A stretch of DNA of 64,000 nucleotides from Agarophyton chilense (GCA_030374765.1 JARGXX010000092.1:744001-808000); one strand, 5' to 3'. Positions 20,821 through 33,080 are shown, counted from the stretch's first letter. Made by a program: numbers and translations. Notes: generated from the sequence alone by a model not told the origin.

Positions 20821-20831
20821 AGAGAGAGCGA
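20819..20831 (+). other. Polypurine tract of copia-1
   Basis: Purine run AAAGAGAGAG followed by CGA, immediately upstream of the 3' LTR. Confidence 0.75.
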
Positions 20832-21075
20832 TATGAATGTAGACACTCTCGTAGACTCTATCAAAAGCGCTGATATACAATGCATCTCCATTTGTATTTG
20901 AATCCTGTATTACACGACGCCCGGTCTCACCTTACGTGACAACCGCTTGTGCATGGAGCCTCATGGCTACAAATACCAGAACTTGCACTCCGTCAAAGAC
21001 GAGTAAAAGACGACCAGACTGTACTTCGACTAAACTCTCTGCTTAGATTCCTGTGTCTAACTCCGATCATACTTA
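20832..21075 (+). repeat. 3' LTR of copia-1
   Basis: 244 bp matching the 5' LTR with about six substitutions. Confidence 0.93.
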
Positions 21076-21080
21076 TGCGA
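21076..21080. repeat. Right target-site duplication of copia-1 (TGCGA)
   Basis: Matches 16057-16061. Confidence 0.9.
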
Positions 21081-22183
21081 ACGGTGCAATTCCCCGACAG
21101 GCGCAGCCTCGTTTTCAAGTTGACCATCCGTGCTGCTTTGAGATGTACGTGATGGTATTTTTGTTGCCTAGCTGAATAAATTACCGCAAGCTCTCTGGAA
21201 CACCATACACTTGGAAACTGTTAACCTTCCAAATCTTTTCTACCGATGCTGCCTGGATCCTCATGTACAGGTGGAAAATCTCTAGTCGATAGTTATCATG
21301 CACCAGGTAGCCCGTCGTTCCAAATTCAATGATATATTGTAATGGTTTAGACTCGCACGGCGCGGAATATAAAAACTAAGTGGGCTGTTAGCGCACGCTT
21401 TATCACGGTCTTGTACGATCAGTTTCAATTCCAACATTAACAAACTCCTCGTGTGCGCTGTACAAGAGCCTCAAGAGTCTCATCTGCGTTTGAAAAAGCT
21501 AAACAAGAAGCGTGTGCAGTTTTATTAGAACACTCAAAACATTTCACTTTTTCTGCGGTTTTGGAGTGGAGCACCGCACAACGAGTGCTGCACTGCTGCA
21601 TTGCTATCGTTTTTTTTCTGTTCTCTGTGACTATCAGTCCCTGGGTTCCAACAAACAAGCAAGGCTAGAACGGCCGCAGCGCTATCCAAAAGGCCAGACA
21701 GTTCTAGCACTCTGTCAACTGACAGAACTCTCCGAAACAACTGATAATGAACCATGCTATCGTCATTTGTCACGCAAATGCACTGACACAGTACGAGGGA
21801 GTATGTGAGATCAAATAGTTTTCAGATATTATCAGCCATTTGCCTCAATATACTGCATTCTGTAGATACAGCCAACAAAAGCAGGCTCAAATTGAAGCCT
21901 AACCACCCCCGTCCATGCGGCTATGTTCCAATTGAACGGTGGCGTCACGTCGCTCCTCGTCTCCGTTGTCACCAGCACCGCCGGTGAGGGTTAATTCGAA
22001 TAGCTCGGGTACAGGTTTCAGTCTCTGCGCCGTATTTGTAATTGGGAATAAAAGGCGGCACAGCTTTGCGACCATGCCTTCAGTCTGTTCTTCTCAGGAG
22101 CGTTTCTCACAAACGAATCACTGCCACTTGCAAGAAAGCACCAAAGCATTTGGCTTGAAACGTTCCTCAACACAATAGAAATA
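21081..22183. other. Upstream region of the 22184 gene, no gene seen
   Basis: No supported coding sequence. Short frames on both strands near 21440-21810 lack any recognisable feature. An AATAAAAGG stretch at about 22046-22054 could be a TATA-like element for the gene starting at 22184. Confidence 0.45.
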
Positions 22184-22900
22184 ATGCTTTTCTTTTCGCT
22201 TGTTTTGGTCGCACTAGGTTACTTCATTGAGGCTTTTGAGCCTGAAAACAAAGAAGAAAAAGATGAGACATGGGAGGCTTATCATTTGTTTTTCTCAGAT
22301 AAGTTTGGAATTGTCTCCGAAGCGGACGATGAAACGTCGGATGATGATAGGAGCTGGTATTCGTGTACCTCCAGCTCCGAAACAGCGTTAGAGGAGTTGG
22401 AAAATACTATGAAAAAAGAAGCACAACTGGGTGATTGCAGCTCTAAATCTTACGACCTGCTTGCAACCCCTCCAGGAGTACAGGAGATTTGGGTTGATGC
22501 GCAACAGGAATACCAGCCACCATATGATCCGTACGCCACCCCTCCGGGTGCCAGCGAGATCTTGAAGACTATGAGAAAAATGAGGGACATAGGCTGTGTC
22601 ACGCCTGGCCGTGCTGTGCATCGCTCGCACATGTATCCACAACCGGTCGGGGCCAGGTACGTGCCACAGTACTCGGACTTTTTGGCCTCCGAGGAAGACC
22701 TCAGCGACACACGAGAGCCCCCCTCTGTTCTGTCAGCATTCGAGGAAGAACGTATGCCACGCCACAAGCTAGTTTTATGCCTGCTCAAGAAGTCGGTGAA
22801 AAGGCTCAGGCGCGTGTTTAAGCCCATCAGAACACGCCCTGCACACCAGCGCCAGTGGTATTCCCGGCTTCTGCCCCGCGTTGAACTATCGAGTAGATAG
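22184..22900 (+). CDS. Unidentified protein with hydrophobic N-terminus
   Basis: The 238-residue product starts at an ATG with a hydrophobic stretch MLFFSLVLVALGYFIEAF, which could be a signal peptide or anchor. An acidic, Ser-rich region follows (ETSDDDRSWYSC). Then come two related units, ATPPGVQEIWVDAQ and ATPPGASEILKTMRKMRD, a VPQYSD block with acidic SEEDLSD, and a strongly basic C-terminus (KKSVKRLRRVFKP, QRQWYSRLLPRVE). The C-terminal 150 residues are paralogous to the product of 13207-13698. No family was recognised. Conservation of the coding part between the two copies suggests a real, lineage-specific gene family. Cellular location and role are unknown. Confidence 0.65.
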   Translation: MLFFSLVLVALGYFIEAFEPENKEEKDETWEAYHLFFSDKFGIVSEADDETSDDDRSWYSCTSSSETALEELENTMKKEAQLGDCSSKSYDLLATPPGVQEIWVDAQQEYQPPYDPYATPPGASEILKTMRKMRDIGCVTPGRAVHRSHMYPQPVGARYVPQYSDFLASEEDLSDTREPPSVLSAFEEERMPRHKLVLCLLKKSVKRLRRVFKPIRTRPAHQRQWYSRLLPRVELSSR

Positions 22901-23190
22901 TTTTACATGTGGATGGTAGTTAGTTAACGAAATGGTAAGAAAAAAAGCAGTTGGCATCTGTGAAGATATACGCTCCTTTTATTTTGAGTCCTTGTAGATT
23001 TGCGTTGCAGCAGCACGGCTGCTGCAACGCAAATATACAATGCTACCAATAACAACCATTGATTAGAGGCGAGGCAGATGGAGGGCAAAATGCTGTGAAA
23101 ACGCGATCCCTCTGTGCACAGCACTGCACACCCACTGTGGGCTCACCGGCAATGTACAAGGCGTATCGTATGTATATAATAGACTAGATA
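22440..23190. repeat. Segmental duplication, copy 2
   Basis: Partner of 13235-14130. The gene's 3' half and about 290 bp of downstream DNA align, including CAATAACAACCATTGATTAGAGG and the TATATAATA stretch near 23175. Element D is inserted just past its end. Confidence 0.75.
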
Positions 23191-23308
23191 AAAACTACTT
23201 AAGTTACAGAGACCCAACTCGATGTGCCCTCCATGCGCCATGGTACCCAACTCCATGACTCTTTACGAACACATATGCGTGAGCAAATTGGAGCTCTTCG
23301 TTTCCTTT

Positions 23309-23313
23309 CTCTT
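23309..23313. repeat. Left target-site duplication of element D (CTCTT)
   Basis: CTCTT precedes the left LTR and recurs at 29605-29609. Confidence 0.85.
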
Positions 23314-23612
23314 TGTTGATCGTAGACGCTGACGGAAGGACGGGGTGGACTGTCTACGGATCGCCAAACACGCAAGGGGGAAGAGGGACCAAATCTCTCA
23401 GAACTTCTCTGGGGATACCCGCCCACCGCCGTCGCCTTTTTGCCGTCGGTGTGGGTTTTTTTTATTACTCTGCCTCTGTTCTGGCAGTTCGATTGTATTG
23501 TACTATAGCCCAAACAGTACTGTAGTGCCACTAGATCGTTTTATTTGGCAACTTCGATCTTTTGATCTACGGCGCATTTGCCTACGCCTATGTAGCGCAA
23601 GCGCCACGAACA
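23314..23612 (-). repeat. 3' LTR of element D (left)
   Basis: 299 bp with ends TGTT...AACA, aligned throughout with 29307-29604. Confidence 0.9.
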
Positions 23613-26600
23613 CTCCCCCATGGCCAAAATAGTTCTTTGGATATTGGAGGTGTGGGCGCCATTTTTGAATGTGACGCTGCGGGCTAGACGTTACAGTAAA
23701 CTTCGGCAAAAATAAGCCTTTTACGATACTGAATGGTTCAGATACATGAGATGAGATACAAATATTTTGAAAGAAACGTGTTCTTCTTGATCTTATTAAA
23801 CTAACGCAACCAAAGACTTATGTCAATAGTCACTAGGGATCACACACCCTGGCTTCCGGTCAGACACTCCGGATGTGTAACGATTTTTTCAGCCTTCCCA
23901 CTTCTGCGTTAACCAGAATAAAACGTGTACAATCCCTACAAGGCTTCTTGAGGAGAGGTTATAAAAAAATGATATGTTTTCACTCTATACCTGAAGCTGG
24001 TCTTTTGCGGAAAAGTTTAGACAGTACCACTTACAGCAGCTCTCGTTCAGTACTAGATCCCAGATTGCCAAAAGATCTTTATGACCGTCACAGAAGTTTC
24101 ACTCTGTGGAGGCTTTCTAGACAGAACCAGTAACGTCTGTACACACAGACCGTCTCCGATTCACGCCGAGTGCACTTCAACCGATGGAGTGGGCTGACAG
24201 GGGGTGCTCCGCCCAACGGCTAATGCCTCAATGGACCCCTGTACTGCGGCAAACGCCTCACAGATTTTTGAGAAGGAATGGGGTTGCTCTTCCAGCGTCA
24301 GTCGCCTCACTAAACCCAGGGCAGGAAGCACCTTACCCTTTGATAAAGTTGAAAGGCTCGTAGCGAAAGGAAAATAACGTTTTTGGGTATCAATTGTTGG
24401 TTTAATTAGTCTGAGAGAGAACTTGGAGACATCAAACCCCTTCTTTTAGAGATCAAGAAGCTCCAAAAAGGAGCTGAAACGCATCATTCTCCGATATTTA
24501 CTACTATGTGCTTCTAGTTTACTCTAATTGCTGCTAGCAGCGTGTAAAGCAGCACATTAACAAAAAGGAATATAAAAACTAGATTATTTTCCGAAATGCG
24601 CCATTATGGCTTTCGAAGCCAGCGGTGAAATACAGAGTGCAGATCCCGCTGGCACTCCATTAACGTGCGTTCCAGCAATTCTGGAACACTATACGCATTA
24701 TGGGATGGACAAGAGGTCCATGGCTTTCGCAGTTCTGCGCTGTCTTTGGTTGCCGGACTGCGTCACTTCGGCGATGTACTCGCGAAGGAGATCGGGAACG
24801 TCTTGCTGGAGGGAATCAAATCCGACCCACCCGGTTTCTTCCTCTGAAAATCCTCTCAACTTCACGAGTAGCTGTAGCCGTCATTTATGACGGCCAATGT
24901 CCGTAAAATTCCTCGATTGCCATCAGTTCGGTAGCTTGATAAGCCAGATGGTTCTTGATCTCCTCAGTGACTTCAAATTCCTTTTTTCTAAAGAACTTCA
25001 AGCGACGCCCATGAACCTACTCGTTTTTGAAAGCCAACAAAAATTTTCCACCTGGAATACGTAATGCTTTCTGCATGCCGTAACTCGGAAAGGTCCGCGC
25101 CATTTCAGGCTGCTCTTTGAGTTCACGCATCGTTGTAGAACGCAGCGAATGACAAAATCGCCGACCGAAGAGTTAATCGGTCGAATGCCGGTTCTTCGGC
25201 TATGAGACTCAACTGATGCTTTTCTTTGGGTTTCAGAGCAATCTGCGCACTCCCGATGTAGTTAGTTCAAGACTATCAGTATTTTCTCCTGCACCGCCAG
25301 CGCTCGAACTCTTTCTTCAGCGGTAGACGAATCTTTCGTGGCGTTCGTGTGTCGCGAAATAGCAGTCAGCGGCGAGTCCTGTGGAAGTCCAGAAAATACA
25401 GTATGTGGACACTTTCCATTGAGTTGCTATGTTGGCGAGTTGTTGAGGGCATATTGTATGAGTGGTAGGACAGATGCCCATTCAGACTGTCACGACATAC
25501 TACCTCGAACGATCCGTTGCTCCATGGGCAGTAAGAAAGTGTGAAACGATGACTCCATTTCAGCCTGTCTGCGAGGCACTTCATGAGCTTTTTGTTAACG
25601 TGACTGCCTTGATCGGAGATCCATGACTGTGCTATCCCGAACGAGGCAAACCAATCCATCAAAACCCTGGCATTTTGTCTGCTTCTGCTTGAGATGTCGC
25701 CTTCGAACATTCATATTCCGATAGGTCGTCCTTCAGAATTAGTGTATACAGTTCTCCGTTCCCACCTCGTTACATGTAACAGCAGTCGAAATGGATGATG
25801 TCGTTTGGCTGCTGCACACGGAGGTTGTGGCCGAGTGGTCTTGGCAAGGTAGCGCCAGACTCGGCGGCGATGCAGTGAAAGCAAGATTTGACGAACTTTT
25901 GGGTGTCTTATCGAACAGTTTCCAACCAAAAATGTTTTGCTACTGAAGCATATAACGGATCATACGCCCTATGACCTGCACGACCGGTATGAGCCGCAAT
26001 AAGAATGCGAAGTCGCAGATCAGCATCCTGTTCTGGAATCGAGATTTCCCCAGTAGTCAGTCGCCACGGCGCCGTCTCTTAAGAGACTCTCTTTGGTGTG
26101 TTAGATTCATTACGGCGCTGGGATTCAATTATGTCCGGTACAGTAGGCGCATCGAATTCCACCTCGATTCCAGGGTTGATCAGTGCTGCGATGAAGGCAC
26201 TTATGCGTCCAACATTTGCGGTGGGCACTGTTTGCTTCGTTTGTACCGCCCAGAACGAAAGCATATCTGCCCACACGTTCATTATTCCGGGAAATTGTTC
26301 TATGAAGTACCTGAAACCGCTCAGCTTCAAGGCCCACCGCATCAGTTTGTTCGCAGTGGGACGTGCAATACCTGGGTTTTGTCCATATGGATCGTATATG
26401 TAGATGAAATTGGAATGGTCTTTGTATATTTGGGTAATTCTTCCCGCCGTTAGGTAGTCCATTCTACACATAGCCTCGACACTGGCGAAACCTTTTTTTT
26501 CAGGCACGCTCCAGCGTTCTGCGGATCCTTTGAACGCGCCTAACAAGAAACGCAGGGGCTTATGTCCTTGAAGTTCTACTGCTTTCCTTTTGTCTTGTTG

Positions 26601-27575
26601 GGGTATCTGCGTCAGAATTGCGGACCAGTGTGTGTCCCACGCGTCTGTAAACACACGCGTTATGTTGTTCTCGTTTGGGATAGCCAGTTTCGTGGCAGCG
26701 GCTAGCTGCCTTAGTATCATTTCGAATGCTTCAGTGTGTGGCTTCCCCCACGAGTCGCCGATACGAATCTTCTCTACTGCTTTCTTGTTCCGCTTTCCTG
26801 ACTTCTTGTACGTCTCCTAGAGAAGGTCATGTAGTGGTTGTACTGTTTGCGAGTAGTTTGGAATTGAATTACGAATCCAGTTTGTTGCGCACATAAGTTG
26901 CTGTAGCTCATTACCCTTCTGCGGCTTTCTCATTGAGGTTAGTGCCTCGAGATTTCATGGATCGAATTGTACGCCTTCCGCTGATATGATTCTGCCACAG
27001 AACCTGACTTCCTTCGAAAAGAAGAAAGACTTTGCGGAGTTGACCTTGAAACCTACCTCCCTACAGACTAAAAGAAATGACTTGGTGTCTATCAGAAGCT
27101 CTTGTTCGTTTCGAGCGTATATGAGAAAATCGTCCAGCCATTGAAGCATATGATGCACATGTCCTTCGAACTTCTCCCTGGTTACAGCCTGGAAGCGTTT
27201 GCCAGAATCTGTTGGTCCCTGTAGTGTCCTACTTGGAGAATAAATTCCATCTGGCGTCTGTATTGACATGAGTTCCGACGATTTCTGGTCCAGCGGTATC
27301 TGCCACTACCCATTTGTAAAGTCGATATTTGCGTAGCACTTGCTTTCCGTACAGTCCTGGATCAGGGATTCAAGATGGGGCATGGCAGGCTGGAGTGGAA
27401 TGGTTCTTCTGTTCCTTCCTCGAAGGTCCACAGTGAATCGTAGTTTGTCGGTTCCCAGTTTCGCCACGGCGAGGGCGGGGCATGCCCATTGGGCCCCAGC
27501 GTTCTTTTAGACGGCTCCGATTTTCTCCAGTTGTTGTACAGTATGTCGGATGAATGCTCTCTGGTTGGGGGCATA

Positions 27576-28260
27576 TCAGCGTTGGGGTGATCGGAAGGGT
27601 GTTGCGTATGGTTTCAGTTTGATACAAAGTGGTCTGACCTTTTGCGGGGGATTTGCACCAAGCTTGATATGAAAACAGTCGCGGTTGGAGCCGAGTAACG
27701 TTCTGAGTGTTGTAACCCCCATTCCAGACATTCCGGAGCATTCAGCGTCATCTACTGCCTTTCTCAAGGCTTGATGTATTTTTGCTTCGGAGGCCCTGCC
27801 AAAGCCTGCCTGCAAGCATTCTGGTGGCTCTATAGGGTTACCGTCAACCAACTGGTAACTCAAATCTCTGAACTTTGTGGTTGAAAGGCGAAGAATTCCT
27901 TCTTTCAGCTCTGCTTCGGATTTTTCGTCTATCACTGTTGCCACCCGTCTTAAATGCGTTTCCAGATCGAATCCCATTTCCTTGAGAAATGGTCTTCCCA
28001 ATAGTACTTCTGCAATCTCTTCGTCTGTGACGAATAAATCCAAGTTATGTATGGGTACAAGGAGATCAGTCCTTGGCAGAATGATCTTAAGTGAGAGCTC
28101 GACCCTTCCAAGAGCTGTGAATTTTTTATCTTGTTCTTTGCCTTTCAAGGCCGGCTCGAGTATCATCGCCTCCTTGAAACGCTGTACGACTACATCCGAA
28201 TGCTTCTCCTGAATCGCTGATAGGACTGTGCTTGAAACGGTAGAGTGATCGGCGCCCGAG
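27576..28260 (-). mobile_element. Element D protease and downstream linker
   Basis: The aspartic-protease motif DSGADHSTVS is followed by a long frame containing LLVPIHNLDLFVTDEEIAEV and VLLGRPFLKEMGFDLE. The (I/L)LGRPFL motif is the second conserved block of gypsy proteases. Confidence 0.75.
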
Positions 28261-29306
28261 TCTCAAAGTGCGACTTCCTCGATATCGTGTAGAATTACTT
28301 CATGTCTGCCTTCTTCAGCGTTCGGGGACGTTTCTAGTACGGATCAGACCGCTGTGATCTTCGGGGTTTTAGATACATTCGTTTTCTTAGCAAAATATCC
28401 GTTGAGAAGTTCCCGTCTCTTCTCTCTCGAAGTATCAGGACACTTGATACTGGGTTGGATACATTTACACTTCTCTTTATTTAAGCGAGGTTCGATCAAC
28501 TCTTCACCAGTTTTCTCCCTGCACTGGGTGTCGCTGGTCTCTCTCCTAGGCGATCGCGGACCGATCCAGTTCTGGTTTTCTGCTTCGTACGATACGAATC
28601 TTGCGTTTCTACGCTGCGTTGCTTGTTTGACGCATGCTTTCGTTTGAGTTTTTAAACAGCACACTTTACTGCATGAACCTGGTTCGCTAATGTGGTGAGT
28701 GGGTTGCTTTTCTGTTCCGCGGTTCACATGTTGATTTAATCCTTTAAAATTTGCTACAGTTCGGGTGGTTCTAGTTTGTGAATCAATTTCCAAATCAGCT
28801 GTTTGCATAGGTCCTTCTCATTAACAACGCTTGATGCGTTGTGTTAGTGTAGTTTTGGTATCACATCCAGAACAAACTGTTCTGCACTTCCTGCTGGGTC
28901 GGTAGGTGTCAAGGTATACTGTACTAGAGACACCGCTGCCTCGACCCTTTCGTGAAGGTCGCGTTCAGAGTGGGACAATCGAGATGCAAACCAGCTTGTC
29001 ACAGCCTGGTCACTGGCTCCCTCCGATTTACAGGTGCCTTCGATCCTTCCCAGGATGCAAAGACTGCGTAGAAGTTTGGGTTTGATGCATTGTTTCATTG
29101 CCGCAGCCTTTATATTCTGGGTTGTAGGTTTACCAGCATTGACATCGTTAACGCGTTCCACGTAGGCTGAGTAGTTTAACTCGATTTTGACCAGATCTGG
29201 CTGCGTGGTTTTTGTCAACATGGAAGGCTGGATCGTGTTCACGAGTCCGTAGGTAGACATCGTTCTTCCGTCGCGTCTTACTGCTCTTCGACGTCTCAAA
29301 GCGTTT

Positions 29307-29604
29307 TGTTGATCGCGAACGCTGACGGAAGGACGCCGTGGACTGTCTACGGATCACAAAAGATGCAAGGGGTAACAGGGGCCGAAATTTCTTAGAACTT
29401 CTCTGGGGATGCCCGCCCTCAGTCGTTGCACTTTTGCCGTAGGCGTGGGCTTTTGTTTACTCTGCCTCTGTTCTGGCAGTTCGATTGTACTGTACTGTAG
29501 TTCAAACAGTACTGTAGTGCCACAAGATCATTTAATTTGGCAATTTCGATCTTTTGATCTACGGCGCATTTGCCTGCGCCTATGTAGCGCACGCACCATC
29601 AACA
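29307..29604 (-). repeat. 5' LTR of element D (right)
   Basis: 298 bp. No convincing tRNA primer site was found inside it. Confidence 0.9.
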
Positions 29605-29609
29605 CTCTT
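29605..29609. repeat. Right target-site duplication of element D (CTCTT)
   Basis: Matches 23309-23313. Confidence 0.85.
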
Positions 29610-31842
29610 TCAATCTTCTATTCAGCCGAAACTCGGGCTTTTTCATCGCAAACCAACTTTTGTCAAGTCCCTGGGCTGTACACAATGTGTCCATTTCAAA
29701 CATTTTCAATCACAGATTGCGCACGATTGGTCAGAGCAGCCATCGTTCTCCTTCCCGTGAGGAACATCTATAGTACATCATTCTGACGATAATAAGTCGT
29801 ATTACCAGTTTCGATAACGTTTCTTGACACAGATCCTTTTTAGTGTATCAAAAATCATTGAGTAAGTGTACTATCCGCTCTCTTCACATGTGCTTAATGT
29901 GCGAACTAACGATAATATTTGATTTTTACATGAAAGCTATTGCGTTTCCATCAGCACAACAAAATAAGTAGAGAGGCGAAAATAGGATCTTTGAACTTCT
30001 TACAACACTATACGATGAGGTGAGGCAGCACAGTTATCTAAATATCATTAAATCAGATACATGCATTTCGGTTGTTCACAAAGATCTGGATAGAATCTTA
30101 GAATGAAAAGAAGCGTATCAACGCATCCCTATTTGTGCACAGATCTAAAAATGGCGCATAAATTTGCAGCAAGCTCATCGCCGCTGCGTGAATTGACGTT
30201 TCGACTTTACCAGAAGGTTTTTTTTTCATGTAATACTGGATTCATTTCAACCCACCACGTAAAAACATTGAACAGCACGGCTCTTGATTTTAAAATAAAA
30301 GAGACCATTTTCCCTAATCCAATGATGTGAATTTTGAGTTACAAAACCTGACTTTTATCGTACGTAAAGTTCTGTTCACAAAACTGTCTCTGAAAAACTG
30401 CCCAAGCAAGATCTTTCGAAGGACGTAAAGTACTAGTTAAAAATCTATGTTAGAAGGCATTTGATGTACACGACAGAGCATTGCACCTGTTTGTGAGCAG
30501 AGGCTCGATCTAACTTCCGGTTTACCAATTTATGTTAGACTACTTCCGATCTTCGTGTGATATCGCTAGTACTGTCACCAGTGTTCTCAGTTATTCATTT
30601 TTGAGCGAACCATTTTTTATAAATGTAAATCAAGGTAGTCGTGCGTTTCAGATCCACACGGTGGTGCTCCCATTAAACCTTTTCCATGAATCGCCGCGCG
30701 CTATTTCGTTGTTGAAGAATGTGGGAAAATAGCGAGAAGCAGATGGAATGGGGGAATAATTTATTTGATAATCTGTGCCTCTGCAAGTGCAGAATTGGAA
30801 ACGTTTACGTACAGCAAGGACGATGCCTCATTCACGCGACACCTATGATCAAGTCCCTACATCCTCAAGGATTCTTGAGGTTTTTTGGAAAGGACTTCTT
30901 TTTTGTCTTTCCCCTATGGTAGTCTATGCGTTTTGGAAACTTAAAACATAGAATTTGATGATGATTAGAAAATTATTAAACTGCATTTTAGAACCATAGA
31001 AAGACAGGCACAAAGCAGACTCTGGTCATCGACTCAGTAGTCAGCTTTGACGGTCACAGTTTGGTAATCTGCAGAGAATTAGTTGGTTCTAATGCCCGAA
31101 AATCTTTCAGGTATTGCTACCGACTATTAACCGACGGCATTGCATCCATATTGGGACCAAGCGCGCTATCCTCGAAAGATTTCTCGCTTCTCGACCTTTC
31201 TGGTCACCTACAACTGACCAAGATCTATTGCATGCGTATGGTGGGTCCACTTTCGCGTTGGTACGACCATTTAGATGTTTATATTAGACTCTAGTAGAAT
31301 CTCGAATTTGTGAAACCTGGACAGTATCTTAAAGTCCCGTTTTCCATTTTGTTACCTTTTTCCGGTTTTATATTTCGGCCTACCTTCATAGTTATGACAG
31401 AACCTCTAAACCGTCCTGGGCGCGTGCGATCCAACTCAGTGCGCCGTCGGTGACATTTGCGCTATCTTGTTCGTCTCCCACCGACACCTTGAAGAGGTAC
31501 AATTTGTCCCAAACCATGGATCATCATGTGAAAAATTAAACCGAAACTCGTTCAAGTCAGTTCGTCAGAATTCTGAAACCGACTCACAGAATTCTAACAT
31601 TCGGAATCAGTTTCCTGAACAACTGGTCAGAACAGAAAACTCCTTCCTGAAATATCAATTTATAGCTTAGAACCTATATGACAAGTAGGAGGAGTAATCG
31701 CGAAAATAGTAGTAGGCCTGGTTATGGGAGTTCAAATGGGTTGTTGGTCTATGATTGGTTTTTGGGGTGTGGGGGTGACCTGGCTGGGACTTAATTGTTT
31801 TCTTGTTAGATTACTTGGATGCCGGCGCGTGGTCGTTAAAAA
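29610..31842. other. AT-rich stretch without a recognised gene
   Basis: Only short frames without recognisable motifs. No RNA gene or repeat structure could be supported. Confidence 0.5.
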
Positions 31843-31847
31843 CACTA
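31843..31847. repeat. Left target-site duplication of solo LTR (CACTA)
   Basis: CACTA precedes the LTR and recurs at 33076-33080. Confidence 0.8.
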
Positions 31848-33075
31848 TGTAGAGCAGCGCGTGGGCATATAACCGGTCGGGGCACAATTCATATGGCGTT
31901 CGATATATCGGGGACCACGTTGATGGTTTTATGAGTAATATTAGTTTTAAGTATTTAAGACACCTTGGAAGATATGTAAGTTAAGTCTCTACAGTAGCAC
32001 TGTAGTGAACGGATGGACCTGCAAGGCTGGGATTACACGAATGATACTTGTATCGAGCAGGATTGGTGTTATGAGTTGATATAATTGCATGGAAGGAACT
32101 ATTTGTTGGAATTGTATATTTATCCTTTTATTGATTGTTGTTTAGAATTTGGACTTGCTGGAATATAGTGATGTAGAATAACGTAGGCTTTTATTGTTGG
32201 ACTATTTGGTGTAACTGCTAAGTACTATAACTACCTAATGCAGTACGCCTACTTTATATCTCAAAAGTCTATATAAGCGCTTTTGGAGTCGCACTGGCAC
32301 TCTCTTCCTCCCTTGCTAAGTGCAGATCGGAATGCGTGCCCAGAAGTGCCTCCACGACAGAAGCACCTGTTGATAAAAGAATTGAATCCTTTTAATTTAA
32401 ATACTTGCATGATTACACCATCACAGTAATTAGTAAGTTAAATACATACGAACCTGAAAACCCAATTGCTACAATTGGTTAGCACTACTATAGTCTACAC
32501 GTGTTGTTCACTGTCTAGAATAGACTTAAGCGATGGCTTCACCACCATCGCTACAATCAAGTAAATGGTAACCGAGTGCTTGGCTCTAGATTATGTCGCC
32601 TACGCGAGTCTCCATCTCTTAGCAGGATAAACGGCGACCGGTTTGGCTAATCTATCCCCTCGGGAAGCTCAGACGTCACTGTACCATCGTCATTTGTTTG
32701 TTTCTTTCTTTTGTTGATTTTCCTGTGTTTAGGTCAGTACACCGCCCCTGTATAGGATTGTTTTTATCCGTCTTTATTTCGCTTATCCAGTGTGGATACT
32801 CCTTTCATAGGTCTGTACGCTTGGTCGTGCGTTCTATTCCCCCCTACATTTTCGCCCTACACTTTTCCTTTGTCCGCGGAATATCCTTGTCCTTGGATCC
32901 CCCTTTGATTCTTTCCATTTTCCTGGGTTCATCACCTTCGTAGGTATTGCCTGAACCACCGTGGTCTTACACCCACGCATCGGTGGCACGAAGACTCGTT
33001 CGCTGAGCTACATCTCTTCACGAGAGCGGGACTCGAAAACCCGAGAGGTATTTCCCCATCTGTGATTGCTTCACA
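31848..33075 (+). mobile_element. Solo LTR of an A/B-related gypsy family
   Basis: A 1228-bp block starting TGTAGAGCAG and ending GCTTCACA (A/B LTRs: TGTAGAGCAA...GCTCCACA), flanked by CACTA on both sides. Internal similarity to the A/B LTR appears at AGTAAATGGTAACC and CGCCCCTGTAT, and in the same order of terminal hairpin-like blocks. No internal coding part is present, so it is a solo LTR left by recombination. A TATATAAG box at 32270-32277 is a plausible promoter. Confidence 0.8.
32270..32277 (+). promoter_or_regulatory. TATA box candidate in solo LTR
   Basis: TATATAAG, followed about 30 bp later by a pyrimidine-rich CTCTCTTCCTCCC stretch suited to a transcription start. Confidence 0.5.
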
Positions 33076-33080
33076 CACTA
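33076..33080. repeat. Right target-site duplication of solo LTR (CACTA)
   Basis: Matches 31843-31847. Confidence 0.8.

Larger units (their letters stand above)
16062..21075 (+). mobile_element. Ty1/copia element copia-1, full length
   Basis: A 5.0-kb copia bounded by 244-bp LTRs with about six differences between them (roughly 2.5%) and flanked by the 5-bp duplication TGCGA. It has a primer site, one long gag-pol frame and a polypurine tract. The LTR ends are TATGAATG...CATACTTA rather than TG...CA. The overall look is that of GalEa/PyRE-like copia known from red algae and animals (an inference). The element looks largely whole and young. Confidence 0.93.
23314..29604 (-). mobile_element. 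Ty3/gypsy element D, old, reverse strand
   Basis: Bounded by LTRs of 299 and 298 bp that differ at roughly 13% of positions and by a CTCTT duplication. On the reverse strand the order is: gag (28844-29299), protease with DSGADHSTVS (about 28170-28260), RT with LQWLDDFLIYARNE (26955-27269), RNase H (26079-26720, with DAWDTHWSAILTQIP), integrase (25366-25929, with WISDQGSHVNKK) and a chromodomain-like piece (LVKLRGFSEEETGWVGFDSL, about 24750-24860). It belongs to a gypsy lineage separate from A/B/C/E/F and resembles those of oomycetes. It is heavily decayed, with many breaks. Confidence 0.9.

Noticed and set aside
29610-31842. Several frames of 60-77 codons
   Set aside because: Short, AT-rich, with no domain or supporting context.
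31680-31842. Possible LTR piece of element E left of the solo LTR
   Set aside because: G/T-rich sequence without a matching partner; not enough to support.
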